From: an uncultured Clostridium sp.
Lineage (GTDB): Bacteria > Bacillota > Clostridia > TANB77 > CAG-508
NCBI GenBank assembly: GCA_948470605.1
Contig: CAOKPI010000001.1
Span: 70,466 to 134,465 of the forward strand
DNA length: 64,000 nucleotides
Reading direction: 5' to 3'
A model generated the notes under the pieces. That model had not been told where the DNA came from. It ran no database searches and saw nothing but the letters and a program-made list of their open reading frames with translations. This document shows, piece after piece, positions 1 to 11,796 of the stretch. The first letter of the stretch is position 1. Each line of letters opens with the position of its first letter. The position numbers and the translations under genes are program-made.

Positions 1-389
1 TTAAGACAATAGCTTGTAATTTTAAACTATTAGAAGAAAAATGTTTGGGATATAATACTGAAAAATAAGTAATAACAATAATTTGTAAAGGAGAGAAAGA
101 AATGAGTTATGAAAAATGTATTAATAAATTATAGAGTTCTCAAAAAGATTTTATAATAGTTTAGATTTTGCACATAATATGGAGCAGTGGAGAGATAACA
201 AATGAACAATTACAAACAATATTAACCAATTCTCGTAATTTTGGTTGGAGTCTCTTTTATGCAGACGGCTTTCTTTCTATTAAATGACCTAATAATTTTT
301 TTCAAGAAACAAAAACATAAATATCAGAAACAATTGACAAAACCTCAGAAAAAGGCTAAAATAATAATATTGGAGAAATAAAAAAAGGG

Positions 390-1349
390 GTGATGGATTT
401 GCTAAAAATTTATAATACCAATATGGAAACGAACAAAACCGAAGAAATCAAAGAGTTTAAAAAAGGAGCTTGGATTAATTTAGTAAATCCGTCGGAGAAC
501 GAGATAAAAAAAGTATGCGAGAGTATCCAGATACAAGAGGATTTTATTAGAGATGCTTTAGACTATGAGGAAAAAGCAAGAATTGACTATGAAGAAGATG
601 ACAATACAACACTTTTTGTAGTAGATGTTCCGATTATAGAAAAAAATGAAGATAATGATATATACACGACCATGCCTTTGGGAATGATTGTAGTAAGAGA
701 TGATTTTTTTGTGACGGTATCTTTAAAGAAAAATAAAATAATAGAAGATTTTGAAAAAAAGAAGATAAAGAATTTCCAAACCTATCGAAAAACAAGAGCT
801 ATTTTTCAAATTTTGTATTTGAATTCATCTTATTATTTGAATTACCTAAAACAAATTAATAAGGAAACAGAAATAGCAGAATATATCTTAAAAAATTCAA
901 TGAAAAATAAAGAACTTTTGAAATTGTTGAGTTTGGAAAAAGGTTTAGTATATTTTACAACCTCTTTAAAGTCAAATGAACTTGTCATGGAAAAAACAAT
1001 GAGAGGAAAAATTATAAAATTATACGAAGAAGACGAAGAAATACTAGAAGATGCCATTACAGAAAATAGACAAGCGATTGAAATGGCACAAATTTATAGT
1101 AACATATTAAATGGAACAATGGATGCCTATGCTTCTATTATTTCGAATAATCTAAATGGAGTGATGAAATTTTTGACATCTATTACCATTGTACTTGCTG
1201 TACCAACTATGATTTCTAGTTTCTGGGGAATGAATGTTGGATTGCCATTTCAAAATAGCCCTTTTGGATTTGTTGTGATGATATTAGTGTCTGTTATATT
1301 AACCTTGTTGGTAACTTGGTGGCTAAAGAAAAAAGATATGTTGAACTAA
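390..1349 (+). CDS. corA: CorA-family magnesium/divalent cation transporter
   Basis: 319 aa; C-terminal two TM helices with the GMN motif (FWGMNVGLPF) typical of CorA. Confidence 0.93.
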   Translation: MMDLLKIYNTNMETNKTEEIKEFKKGAWINLVNPSENEIKKVCESIQIQEDFIRDALDYEEKARIDYEEDDNTTLFVVDVPIIEKNEDNDIYTTMPLGMIVVRDDFFVTVSLKKNKIIEDFEKKKIKNFQTYRKTRAIFQILYLNSSYYLNYLKQINKETEIAEYILKNSMKNKELLKLLSLEKGLVYFTTSLKSNELVMEKTMRGKIIKLYEEDEEILEDAITENRQAIEMAQIYSNILNGTMDAYASIISNNLNGVMKFLTSITIVLAVPTMISSFWGMNVGLPFQNSPFGFVVMILVSVILTLLVTWWLKKKDMLN

Positions 1350-1392
1350 GACGAAGATGATTTTGGGGACGGAGGAAAAAATCATCTTTGTC
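1350..1392. terminator. Hairpin terminator between convergent corA and capA-like genes, containing a GGGGACGGAGG remnant
   Basis: gacgaagatgatttt...aaaatcatctttgtc inverted repeat. Confidence 0.6.
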
Positions 1393-1406
1393 TTTGAAAT
1401 CAGCTG

Positions 1407-2780
1407 TTAAAATTCAGGACCTACAATATTTTGAATTTTTTCTAATTGCACTTTTAAATTCTGATACAGTTCTTCCGAAACAGGAGGTTCTGTACCATTA
1501 TTGAGCGCAATTTCGTATTTACTGATTATTTTTTCAATATCTAATAATTTCATACTTTTGCTTTTAGAAGCCGTATCTTTATACATGTAAAGAGGAATAT
1601 AATCAGCTTTATCAATGCTAATTTTGCCATCAAGATGCTTGGTTATTTTCAAATTTAATATAATTGAGTTTCTAGTATTTTCAGCATTTTGGTCACAGAT
1701 AAAGTTACCTAAGGCATAAATAACAAAACCATCTTTTTGCGTTCCGTCTTCTAAAGTTATTGTCCTTTTTTCCATAGGTTCTAATACATGAGGATGATTT
1801 CCTAAAATAATATCTACACCATTTTGAAATAGGAAATCAGCTAGTTCTTCTTGCTCTGGGCTTGCGGTAGTTTTATATTCCGTTCCCCAATGCATACAAG
1901 CAACAATTATATCCGGTTCGTCCTTTTTGGCATTTTCAATGTCCTTTTTGATGACATCTTTATCAATTAAATTAACACAAAATTCTTGACCAACAGGAAC
2001 GGAAATTCCATTGGTTCCATAGGTATAATTAACAAAGGCAATTTTGATACCTTTTACATTCTTAAATAAAATTTTATCTCTATCTTTTTGACTTTGATAA
2101 GTACCTAAATGAGAAATATCAGCGTCATTTAAAACATCAATGGTTCTAGAAAGACCAGAGAATCCCATGTCTAAACAGTGATTTCCGGCAGTGGAGATAA
2201 CGTCAAGACCAATTTTTTTTAAGTCATAAGCTAGGTTATCAGGAGAATTGAAGGTTGGATAATTACTGTATCCTCGTTCTTTTCCTGCAAAAGTAGTTTC
2301 TAAACTTCCAATCGTAATATCCGTCATTTTGGTGTAACGATAAATATCTTCAAAAACATAAGAAAAATCATAATCGTCGGCTTCTTCCATATAAGCATCT
2401 AGATATTGTGTATTATGACACATAATGTCACCAATAGCTGTCATGGTAAAAGTAGTATCTTTTTTTTCCTGCTCATTTTTTTCTTGGGCTAAAGCTTCGG
2501 CTTCTGATATATGCTGCTGTATTTCGGCATCGACAGCTTTTGCAAATTGTTTGCGTTGAATATAGTGATAGGTTTGATAGATAATTGTGATACATAATAA
2601 CAAAACAAGAAGACCAATAGATAGAAAGGATAAATATTGAATGAATTTTCTATCTTGGTATTCTTTATCAAAAACTTTGATTTTTCTGTTTCCTCTTCCT
2701 CTTTGATTCCTTCTCATACTAAAAACCTCTTTTGTCAATTTTTCTATCAACAAATTATCACAAAAAATAAAAAATTTCAA
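1407..2780 (-). CDS. CapA family protein (PGA_cap metallophosphatase-like), N-terminal TM
   Basis: FTMTAIGDIMCHN, STAGNHCLDMG, VACMHWGTEY and LGNHPHVLEP motifs. Confidence 0.9.
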   Translation of the reverse strand: MKFFIFCDNLLIEKLTKEVFSMRRNQRGRGNRKIKVFDKEYQDRKFIQYLSFLSIGLLVLLLCITIIYQTYHYIQRKQFAKAVDAEIQQHISEAEALAQEKNEQEKKDTTFTMTAIGDIMCHNTQYLDAYMEEADDYDFSYVFEDIYRYTKMTDITIGSLETTFAGKERGYSNYPTFNSPDNLAYDLKKIGLDVISTAGNHCLDMGFSGLSRTIDVLNDADISHLGTYQSQKDRDKILFKNVKGIKIAFVNYTYGTNGISVPVGQEFCVNLIDKDVIKKDIENAKKDEPDIIVACMHWGTEYKTTASPEQEELADFLFQNGVDIILGNHPHVLEPMEKRTITLEDGTQKDGFVIYALGNFICDQNAENTRNSIILNLKITKHLDGKISIDKADYIPLYMYKDTASKSKSMKLLDIEKIISKYEIALNNGTEPPVSEELYQNLKVQLEKIQNIVGPEF

Positions 2781-2864
2781 TAAAATGTATAATTTTAGAA
2801 TAAAAACATATACTAATTAAAAATTAAATGATTTATTTTAAAGATAATAGAGGAGGGAAAACAG

Positions 2865-3053
2865 GTGAAAGTAATTGATAAAATAGCTTTAGTGCTAATT
2901 ATTATAGGTGCAATTAATTGGGGACTAATTGGAATTTTCAATTTTAATTTAGTAGGTGCCATTTTTGGAGATATGACTGTACTTGCAAGAATTATTTACG
3001 GATTAGTTGGTGTTTCTGGATTATGGGGAATTAAATTATTATTGGACGATTAA
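2865..3053 (+). CDS. DUF378 family small membrane protein
   Basis: 62 aa; INWGLIGIFNFNLV ... ARIIYGLVGVSGLW pattern. Confidence 0.85.
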   Translation: MKVIDKIALVLIIIGAINWGLIGIFNFNLVGAIFGDMTVLARIIYGLVGVSGLWGIKLLLDD

Positions 3054-3164
3054 TAAAAGACTGGGAGTCAATCCTAGTTTTTTTCTTATAAAAAGAAAAA
3101 ATAATGCTCTTGAAAAAACACTTAAAATCATGTATAATGCTAAAAGTTATAAGGAGGAGAAGAT

Positions 3165-4748
3165 ATGTTAAATGCAAACGGAGTTACCGTTCGATTTGGG
3201 AAAAGAGTATTATTTGAAGATGTAAACATTCGCTTTGGAAAAGGAAACTGTTATGGAATTATTGGAGCGAATGGAGCAGGAAAATCAACATTTTTAAAGG
3301 TGCTATCAGGAGAAATAGAACCAAGCAAAGGAGATGTCAGTCTTGATAAAGGAGAAAGGTTATCCATTTTAAAACAAGACCACTTTGCGTATGAAGAATT
3401 TTCTGTTATAGACACGGTTATTATGGGAAACAAAGAACTTTATGACATTATGAAAGAAAAAGATGAAATTTATGCCAAACCAGATTTTTCAGAAGAAGAT
3501 GGTATGAAAGCAGCGAAATTAGAAGAAAGATTTGCGGAGTTAGACGGTTGGAATGCGGAATCAGATGCTGCCATGTTATTAAATGATTTAGGAATCATAT
3601 CAGAAAATCATTATAAATTAATGAAAGAAATCGAAGCAAAAGATAAAGTAAAAGTTTTATTAGCGCAAAGTTTATTTGGAAATCCAGATGTCTTATTATT
3701 AGACGAGCCTACCAATGACTTAGATTTGAAGAGCATTAACTGGTTACAAGATTTTTTAATGGATTTTGAAAATACTGTAATTGTTGTATCACATGATAGA
3801 TATTTTTTAAACAAAGTATGTACGCATATTGCAGACGTAGACTTTGGAAAAATTAAAGTCTATCCAGGAAACTATGATTTTTGGTATGAGTCAAGTCAAT
3901 TAGCATTAAAACAAGCCAAAGAACAAAACAAGAAAAAAGAAGAAAAAATCAAGGAATTACAAGATTTTATTGCCAGATTTAGTGCCAATGCTTCTAAATC
4001 AAAACAAGCAACGTCTAGAAAGAAAACACTAGAAAAAATAGAACTAGATGAAATCAAACCATCCAATAGAAAGTATCCTTATGTAGATTTCAAGCCAGAT
4101 AGAGAACCAGGAAGAGAAATTTTGCAAGTAAAAAATATCTCTAAGACAGTAGAAGGAGTAAAAATATTAAACAACATATCCTTTGATGTCAAACAAGGAG
4201 ACAAAATTGCCTTTTTGGCAGATAACGAAATTGCCAAAACCGTATTATTTCAAATCATTAGTGGAGAATTAGAGCCAGATGAAGGAGAGTTAGTATGGGG
4301 AACAACGATTACGCAAAACTATTTTCCAAAAGATAATAACTATTTGTTCGATACCGATGAAGATGTGACAGAATGGTTGAGAAAATATTCAAAAGACCCT
4401 GACGAAACTTATGTAAGAAGCTTTTTAGGAAGAATGTTATTTTCTGGTGATGAAGCCTTGAAAGAAGTTAAAGTTTTATCAGGAGGAGAAAAGGTAAGAT
4501 GTGTTTTATCAAAAATGATGTTATCAGGCGCTAATTTCTTGATTTTCGATGAACCAACCAATCATCTAGATATGGAAAGTATTACATCTGTTAATGAAGG
4601 TATGAAAAAATTTGTGGGAAATATCTTATTTACTTCACATGACCATGAATTAACACAAACTGTAGCAAATCGAATTATCGATATTAAGGAAGATGGTCAA
4701 GTGATGGATAGAGAGATTACCTATAATGAGTATTTAGGAGTAGAATAA
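3165..4748 (+). CDS. ABC-F family ATP-binding protein
   Basis: Two ABC ATPase domains (GANGAGKST, LLLDEPTNDLD, LSGGEKVRC, FDEPTNHLD), no TM helices. Confidence 0.95.
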   Translation: MLNANGVTVRFGKRVLFEDVNIRFGKGNCYGIIGANGAGKSTFLKVLSGEIEPSKGDVSLDKGERLSILKQDHFAYEEFSVIDTVIMGNKELYDIMKEKDEIYAKPDFSEEDGMKAAKLEERFAELDGWNAESDAAMLLNDLGIISENHYKLMKEIEAKDKVKVLLAQSLFGNPDVLLLDEPTNDLDLKSINWLQDFLMDFENTVIVVSHDRYFLNKVCTHIADVDFGKIKVYPGNYDFWYESSQLALKQAKEQNKKKEEKIKELQDFIARFSANASKSKQATSRKKTLEKIELDEIKPSNRKYPYVDFKPDREPGREILQVKNISKTVEGVKILNNISFDVKQGDKIAFLADNEIAKTVLFQIISGELEPDEGELVWGTTITQNYFPKDNNYLFDTDEDVTEWLRKYSKDPDETYVRSFLGRMLFSGDEALKEVKVLSGGEKVRCVLSKMMLSGANFLIFDEPTNHLDMESITSVNEGMKKFVGNILFTSHDHELTQTVANRIIDIKEDGQVMDREITYNEYLGVE

Positions 4749-4749
4749 A

Positions 4750-5220
4750 ATGGCTAGAGTCGATAAAATTAATTATTATTTAAACATTGCAGAAACCGTA
4801 GCAGAGCGAGGAACTTGCTTAAGAAATAATTATGGCAGTATTATTGTAAAAAATGATGAAATCATATCAACTGGATATTCTGGTGCCCCACGAGGTAGAA
4901 AGAATTGCTTAGATTTAGGCTATTGTACCAAGAGTAATATGCCAAGTGGCAAGGGATATGATAAGTGTAGGTCCGTTCACAGCGAACAAAATGCTATGCT
5001 TAGTGCAGCTAGAAAAGATATGATTGGTGCTACTTTGTATATGGTGGGGATTAATAATAGAAATGGGGAATATGTGACAGATAATTGGCCTTGTACGTTT
5101 TGCAAGAGGATGTTGATTAATGCTGGTATCAAGGAAGTTGTGATGAGGGATACCAAAACAACATATCGAATTGAACAAGTACAAAATTGGATTGAGGAAG
5201 ATGATTCGTTGGAGTATTAG
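4750..5220 (+). CDS. Deoxycytidylate (dCMP) deaminase
   Basis: HSEQNAM and PCTFCKRMLINAGI zinc-deaminase motifs. Confidence 0.93.
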   Translation: MARVDKINYYLNIAETVAERGTCLRNNYGSIIVKNDEIISTGYSGAPRGRKNCLDLGYCTKSNMPSGKGYDKCRSVHSEQNAMLSAARKDMIGATLYMVGINNRNGEYVTDNWPCTFCKRMLINAGIKEVVMRDTKTTYRIEQVQNWIEEDDSLEY

Positions 5221-5388
5221 CATTTCTACGATTTTATGACAATTTTTTGATAACTATTGTAAACAGAAAGCGTTTACTATATAATATAATTAGATGTAAT
5301 TAATGTATTATAAAGAGTATAACAGAAAAGGGGAAGAATATGGATAGAGATAGAAATAACACAAAGAGACTTGCTTATATGAAGAAAG

Positions 5389-6816
5389 CTTAGTACCCGA
5401 CAGTTTTTTAATAAAGTAGATGAAGCTATGTATTTATCTGTTTTATTAGGATTCTTTTTTTGATTTTTTTTGAATAAAAAATTTTTTGGAAAACTAGATT
5501 AAAATTTGCATGACTAATAAAACACTTACATATTTTCCCATAATCTTACTTTTTATATTTCATATAATATAAAATTACACCTGATTTTGGGGACTCTATT
5601 TGAATTAAAACATAAATTAAAATAAATTAGTCCAGTACTAAATAATGATATAATTCTTTTGTTTTCATTTTTCTTTTTATATATTCTTATTTTTACTCTA
5701 TTTCCTTGCTTTCCTTCTTTAACTGTATATTCTACTCCTATTATGATAAGCCATAATAATGCTATACACATAATTCCAAACATTGTTTTAAACGACTGTA
5801 TATTCTTCATTTTTGTGCTTTCTAAGCGAAATCCATTTGTTTTTTGATTCTTAAACATACATTCTATTGAACCAAATCGATAACTATAATTTTTTATCCC
5901 TTCTTCTACTTTTCCATTGGTTAACACATATATTGCTTCTTCATGTCCTTCTTTTTTACTTACTGCCATTTTTGTATCATATCTATGTTTTACTATTGTT
6001 ACTCTTTCAAAATATTGTTCTTCTTTCTCCTTCGGTTTTACATCTTTTGTATATCCTGCTATTTCTCCATAATTATGAATATAAAATGTTAATCTTGATT
6101 TTATTCTTATGCAATACGTCTCTCCTAGTTCTTCTATATATTTCATTATTTTACAGTTATCAAACCATCTATCTGCTAAATATATTATTTTTAGTTCCTT
6201 ATTTTTCCCCTTTAATAGCTCATATGTATCTTTAATTCCTTCTGTTATTAATTTCAATTGGCATGCTTCTGATGGCATTTTTCCTTTAAAACATCTGAAC
6301 CATAATGGAATTCCGCTGCTTATCTATTTTCATAGAAAACACTAGCATTGTAAAATCATCTCTACAATACATATGGTCTATACTTACATGTATTTCTTTT
6401 TTTTGAGGATTATATTTAGAAAGGGTATTTGAAATAATTTCTTGATAGAATTTATAGATATCAAATTTTGGATTATTAAAAAATCGTTCTAATCTTCTTA
6501 TTGTTGAAAATGGATTGACATGAGAAAAATCTCCTTTTAATTTCTTTACAATATCATTGGTTACAACTGATTCTGCTTCAATCATTCCTAATATAATGTA
6601 TGGAATTAGTTTTAATTGTGGTTTCTTAATGCTTGTAATTTTTTCAAAATATTTTCCTAAATCTCTTGCTATATTCTTTTGAGTATTATACAATTTATTC
6701 ATAAAAACACCTTCTTTCGTAAATATTGAGTTTGTTTTTTTGTGTCATCAATATTTTACCAAAGTTGGTGTTTTTTTTCAATTCTTCCTTTTCTCTAAAA
6801 ACTGTCGGGTATTAAG
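5389..6816. mobile_element. IS4-family-like insertion sequence, ~1428 bp
   Basis: Terminal inverted repeats CTTAgTACCCGACAGTTTTT / CTTAaTACCCGACAGTTTTT; flanking direct repeat TGAAGAAAG (5380-5388 and 6817-6825; 9-11 bp depending on end assignment). Confidence 0.88.
5553..6702 (-). CDS. IS4-type transposase in two ORFs; contiguous 382 aa if +1 frameshift at CGG (6313-6315)
   Basis: ORF1 ends ...KIDKQRNSIMVQMF*; skipping C of CGG gives KIDKQ-GIPLWFRCFKGKMPSEAC, continuing into ORF2. Confidence 0.85.
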
Positions 6817-7904
6817 TGAAGAAAGCTAGAGATTATTTTGATAAACAGATTAAAAAAGAAGAAAGCAAACAAAAAAGAAAATTAACAAAAAAAGAACGTA
6901 AGGAAAATAGAAAAAAGAATAGAAAAATGGCAAAAAGGGTGGCAATGTTTGCTACAGCTTTTGCTTTAGGTATAGTTGGAGGAGCAGAGGGAAGGCATCT
7001 ATTAGATTCAGGCCATACTATAGAGGTAGCAAATAAGGAAGAACATAGTGTTACAATTGATGACGAAAAAATTGATGGAGTGATAAGGATTACGAATGCA
7101 AGGCATACATTTATAAATGGGATACATGTAGGTGAAGATGAATTAGAAGTAGCTAAAAATATAAATGGTGCTTTGGAAATTAATACTAGAGAGGACGTAA
7201 ATAAACTACATGATAAACCAGAAGAAGTATCAACATTTCTAAAAGCGTTACTGGCAGAAGAATATAATACTCTGAAAGATGGAGATGACTATCATGATAA
7301 AGAAGATATAACGAGTGATAATATAAAAGAGATACATCGAAAAGAAGGTGGAAAAGAAGAGGAAAGAAGCTATAGTATTGTAGAAGAGATGAGTTCAAAT
7401 AGACATAACTTAATAAGCATTACAATGAATAACAAAGATAATAAAGAGACAATTGTTAATTGGAAGTATGTGAAGACTTCTGGTGATAATTATGCAATAG
7501 TTCCAACTTTTCTTGGAGATAAACATGGAAAAGATGCAGTTGAATACAAAAGAGTAGAAAACACATTAAATAAACTCCTTCCCGTACTTGATAAAGGATT
7601 AGACTGGATAGATAAAGGAGCAAGAAAAGACCAATCTCAAGCTTTCTTTGAATCGATGTTGGAATATAAAAAATCTAAAATGAACAGAATTGCAACAGAA
7701 CACATGCAAATGGAAGATGGTAAAATTTATTATAAAGAAGATCCAAAAGGAGATGATGGGACATTTGATCTTACTCGTTAGGATGAAAGATAAAGTGAAA
7801 ACTTTATCTTTTTTAAAAATAAAGTAAAAAAACACTTGACCAAACCAATACGTAATCTGTTATAATAAAAAACGAATGAAATTTTAATAAAGGAAGGATA
7901 AGAA

Positions 7905-10088
7905 ATGGAAAAAATCATTAAAACAATAGCAGAAGAACTAACTATAAAGCCATCACAAGTAGAAAACACCGTAAAATTAATTGACGAAGGAAATACCATA
8001 CCATTTATTGCACGTTACAGAAAAGAGGTCACAGGAGGTTTAAGTGATGAGGTTTTAAGAGACTTAGGAGAAAGGCTAACCTATCTTAGAAACTTAGAGC
8101 AAAGAAAAGAAGAAGTCATTAAATCAATTGAAGAACAAGGCAAATTAACCGACGAAATTTTGCAAGCGGTTGCAATCGCTAAGACATTAGCAGAAGTAGA
8201 AGATATTTATCGACCATACAAACAAAAAAAGAAAACAAGAGCAACAGTTGCTAAGGCAAAAGGATTAGAACCATTAGCACAAATCATTATCGAACAAAAA
8301 GAGACAACACCAATTCAAGAAATTGCCAAAGAATATATCAACATTGACAAATTATCGGAAGAAGACAAGAAAAATAAAGACAAAGTAGTCAATAACGAAG
8401 AAGAAGCAATACAGGGAGCTTTGGACATCATAGCAGAAGATATTTCTGACAATGCAAAATATAGAAAAGAAATCAAAAGGCAATGCTACAGAGAAGGTTT
8501 GATTGAGACAAAAGCAGCTAATCTAGAAGAAAAATCAAATTATGAGATGTACTATGAATATAGCGAAGCCATTAAATATATTCCAAGCCATAGAATTTTA
8601 GCGATTAATCGTGGAGAAAAAGAGGAATTTTTAAAAGTAAAAATTCAAAAGCCAGAGGAAAAAATATTGGCGTACATACAAAGAGATACCATAAAAGGGG
8701 AAACGCAATTCACAACTATGTTAAAAGAAACGATTTTAGATAGCTTTAAACGATTGATTGAACCATCCATTGAAAGAGAAATTCGTAGTGATTTAACAGA
8801 AAAAGCTGAAGAAAAAGCGATTAAAGTATTTGGTCAAAATTCGAAACAATTATTATTAGGGGCACCTATTAAAGGGAAAACTGTTATGGGATTTGACCCA
8901 GCTTATCGAACAGGCTGTAAAATAGCGGTTATTGATGAGACAGGAAAAGTATTAGATTATACAACAGTGTATCCAACAGAGCCACAAAATGATGTAGTAG
9001 GGGCGAAAAGAGAACTCTTAAAATTGATTGAAAAAGATAAAGTCGATATGATAGCGATTGGAAATGGAACAGCTTCCAGAGAGTCAGAAATGTTTGTGGC
9101 AGATATGATAAAAGATGCGTCAAGAACCGTTCATTATGTGATTGTAAGTGAAGCGGGAGCATCTGTGTATTCAGCTTCTAAATTAGCAACTGAAGAATAT
9201 CCAGATATTAATGTATCGATTAGAGGTGCTATTTCCATTGCCAGAAGATTACAAGACCCATTAGCAGAATTAGTAAAAATAGACCCAAAAGCAATTGGAG
9301 TAGGGCAATATCAACATGATGTGAATCAAAAAAGATTGGCAGAAAGCTTAACAGGTGTGGTAGAAGACAGTGTTAATAAGGTAGGGGTAGATGTTAATAC
9401 AGCGACACCATCGTTGTTATCTTATGTATCAGGAATTAACAATTCCATTGCTAAAAACATTGTAAAATATAGAGATGAAAATGGGAAATTAAAAAATAGA
9501 AAGCAATTATTAAAAGTTCCGAAACTTGGAAAAGTAGCTTTTGAACAATGTGCTGGTTTCTTAAGAATTTTAGATGGAGATAATCCACTCGAAATTACAG
9601 CAGTTCACCCAGAGAGCTATGAAGCAACAGAAAAGTTATTAGCTAATTTAGGATTTGATAAAAAAGATTTACAAAATAAAGAAAAACTAGAAGGGTTGCG
9701 CCAAAAATTAAAGAGTGTTAATGTAGCAACTATGGCGAAAGAATTAGAAATTGGTGAGATGACATTATCCGATATTATTGACGAATTATCCAAACCAGGT
9801 AGAGACCCTCGTGAAGATATGCCAAAACCTATTTTAAGAAGCGATGTTTTGAAACTGGAAGATTTAAAAGAGGGTATGGTACTAAGCGGAACGGTTAGAA
9901 ATGTAATTGATTTTGGTGCTTTTGTGGATATTGGCGTAAAGCATGATGGATTGGTACATATTTCTGAAATGAGCGATAAGTTTGTTAAGAATCCGTCAGA
10001 GATTGTTTCTGTGGGAGATGTGGTAAAAGTTAAAGTAATTAAAATTGATAAAGAAAGACAAAAAGTGGGGCTTTCTATGAAAGTTTAG
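7905..10088 (+). CDS. tex: Tex-family RNA-binding protein with C-terminal S1 domain
   Basis: 727 aa; PFIARYRKEVTGGL N-terminus, YqgF-like region, HhH, C-terminal S1 (GMVLSGTVRNVIDFGAFVDIGVKHDGLVHIS). Confidence 0.96.
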   Translation: MEKIIKTIAEELTIKPSQVENTVKLIDEGNTIPFIARYRKEVTGGLSDEVLRDLGERLTYLRNLEQRKEEVIKSIEEQGKLTDEILQAVAIAKTLAEVEDIYRPYKQKKKTRATVAKAKGLEPLAQIIIEQKETTPIQEIAKEYINIDKLSEEDKKNKDKVVNNEEEAIQGALDIIAEDISDNAKYRKEIKRQCYREGLIETKAANLEEKSNYEMYYEYSEAIKYIPSHRILAINRGEKEEFLKVKIQKPEEKILAYIQRDTIKGETQFTTMLKETILDSFKRLIEPSIEREIRSDLTEKAEEKAIKVFGQNSKQLLLGAPIKGKTVMGFDPAYRTGCKIAVIDETGKVLDYTTVYPTEPQNDVVGAKRELLKLIEKDKVDMIAIGNGTASRESEMFVADMIKDASRTVHYVIVSEAGASVYSASKLATEEYPDINVSIRGAISIARRLQDPLAELVKIDPKAIGVGQYQHDVNQKRLAESLTGVVEDSVNKVGVDVNTATPSLLSYVSGINNSIAKNIVKYRDENGKLKNRKQLLKVPKLGKVAFEQCAGFLRILDGDNPLEITAVHPESYEATEKLLANLGFDKKDLQNKEKLEGLRQKLKSVNVATMAKELEIGEMTLSDIIDELSKPGRDPREDMPKPILRSDVLKLEDLKEGMVLSGTVRNVIDFGAFVDIGVKHDGLVHISEMSDKFVKNPSEIVSVGDVVKVKVIKIDKERQKVGLSMKV

Positions 10089-10148
10089 ACAGGGGGCAAT
10101 TGGGGACGTTTCGAGGCTGCTGAAAAAGTAGTCTGAAAATAGCTCTCT

Positions 10149-10191
10149 AAAAATCGTGAACTGAAAAAATTTTTTCAAGTTCACGATTTTT
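10149..10191. terminator. Subterminal hairpin at left end of IS1182-like element
   Basis: aaaaatcgtgaactgaaaaaa/ttttttcaagttcacgattttt. Confidence 0.75.
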
Positions 10192-10249
10192 CTATATTTT
10201 AATAGTTTAATGTGATATAATTAACCCAGTTGAAAGGGTTAATATAACT

Positions 10250-11758
10250 ATGTTAAAAGAAAATAATCAATTAAGTTTTTGTTTAAGTTCACATGCATCA
10301 CTTTTTGATGTATTGATAGAAAAAGATAATTTTTGGAGACAACTAAAAGATATGGTTGATTTCTCTTTTGTTTATGATGAGTTAAAAGATAAATATTCTT
10401 CAACAATGGGAAGAAAAGCAGAAGATGTAATAAGAATGTTTAAATAGATTCTACTTAAAAATTACTACAAATTATCTGATAGAGATTTGATAGCAAGAAC
10501 TAAAACAGATATGTTATTCAAATATTTTCTTGATTACTTGCCAGAAGAAGTTAATTTAATTGACCCAAGTTTGTTAACAGTTTTTAGAAGAGAAAGATTA
10601 AGTAATAAAGAAAACGAAGAAGAAACATCAATCAATTTAATGGATAAATTAATAGCTAAGACAGTAGAAATAGCTTTAGAAGAAGGTGTAATTGAAGTTA
10701 AAAATAAAATAATACAAGATTCAACTCACACAAATGCAATGTATCAACACATTTCACCTAGAGAAGAACTAATAAAACAAGCTAAAGAATTGAGAAAATC
10801 AATATATAAAATAGATGAAACCATGCACGGTAAAATGACTAAAAAAAGAGAAAGTACAGGTCTTTTAGAAGACCAAATAGAATATACAAAAGATTTACTT
10901 AATTTAGTAAAAAAAGATGCCAGATTCACAACAATACCAGTAATAAACGAAAAAATAAATATGTTAGAAGAAACAATGAATGATACTGAATATGAAATAG
11001 AATATTCAAAAGATAAGGATGCAAAAATTGGTCACAAAACAGCTGATACATCTTTCTTTGGATACAAAACACACATAGCAATGACACCAGAAAGAATAAT
11101 AACAGCAGCAGTAGTAACATCAGGAGAAAAACATGATGGAAAACAATTACAAACACTAGTTGAAAAGTCTCAAGCAAATGGCATTGAAGTTGAGGCTATT
11201 ATTGGTGATGGTGCATATTCGGAAAAAGAAAATATTGAATATTGTGAAGAAAATAGTATAAAGTTAGCTAGTAAATTAAGTAAAGTTGTAACATATGGTA
11301 ACACTCAAAGAAACAATAATTTTGAATACAATAAAGATGCTGGAATGTATGTGTGTAAAGGTGGTCATATGGCAATAAAAAAAGCAAAGCATGGAAGTAA
11401 AAAAGTTAGAAATCAAACAGAATGTTATTATTTTGATGTTGAGAAATGTAAACGTTGTCAGTATAAGGAAGGGTGTTACAAAGAAGGAACAAAAAGTAAA
11501 ACATATTGTGTAACTATAAAAAGTGATACACATATAAAACATATGGATTATATGGAAACGGCTGAATTTAAAGAATTATACTCTGAAAGATATAAAATTG
11601 AAGCCAAAAATTCAGAGTTAAAAAGTAACTTTGGTTATGATAATGCTAATGCTTGTGGCAAAAATGGTATTACAATCCAAGGGGCGAGTGCGCTCTTTTT
11701 AGCCAATATAAAACGAATAATTAAATTAAAAAAAGAAAAAGTACAAAATAATGGGTAA
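10250..11758 (+). pseudogene. IS1182-type transposase with in-frame TAG at 10445-10447
   Basis: The two ORFs (10250-10447, 10487-11758) are in the same frame; RMFK*ILLKNYYKLSDRDLIARTKTDMLFKYFLDYLPEE reads through one TAG. Confidence 0.85.
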
Positions 11759-11796
11759 ATATACCCATATATTTTATACTTTTTTACTATTTATAG

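Larger units (their letters stand above)
5340..7781 (+). pseudogene. Hypothetical TM protein gene interrupted by an IS4-type element
   Basis: Left exon MDRDRNNTKRLAYMKKA (5340-5388) rejoins the right part KKARDYFDKQ... (6817-7781) when the IS and one TGAAGAAAG copy are removed. Confidence 0.8.

Noticed and set aside
1-389. Possible coding remnant upstream of corA
   Set aside because: Multiple stops in all frames; no recognisable product.
5659-6345. Plus-strand hydrophobic ORFs inside the IS4-type element
   Set aside because: Antisense to the transposase; no independent support.
10445-10447. In-frame TAG in the IS1182-like transposase as recoding
   Set aside because: TAG is used as a normal stop elsewhere (e.g. 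Tex ends with TAG); single instance in an IS, more likely a nonsense mutation.
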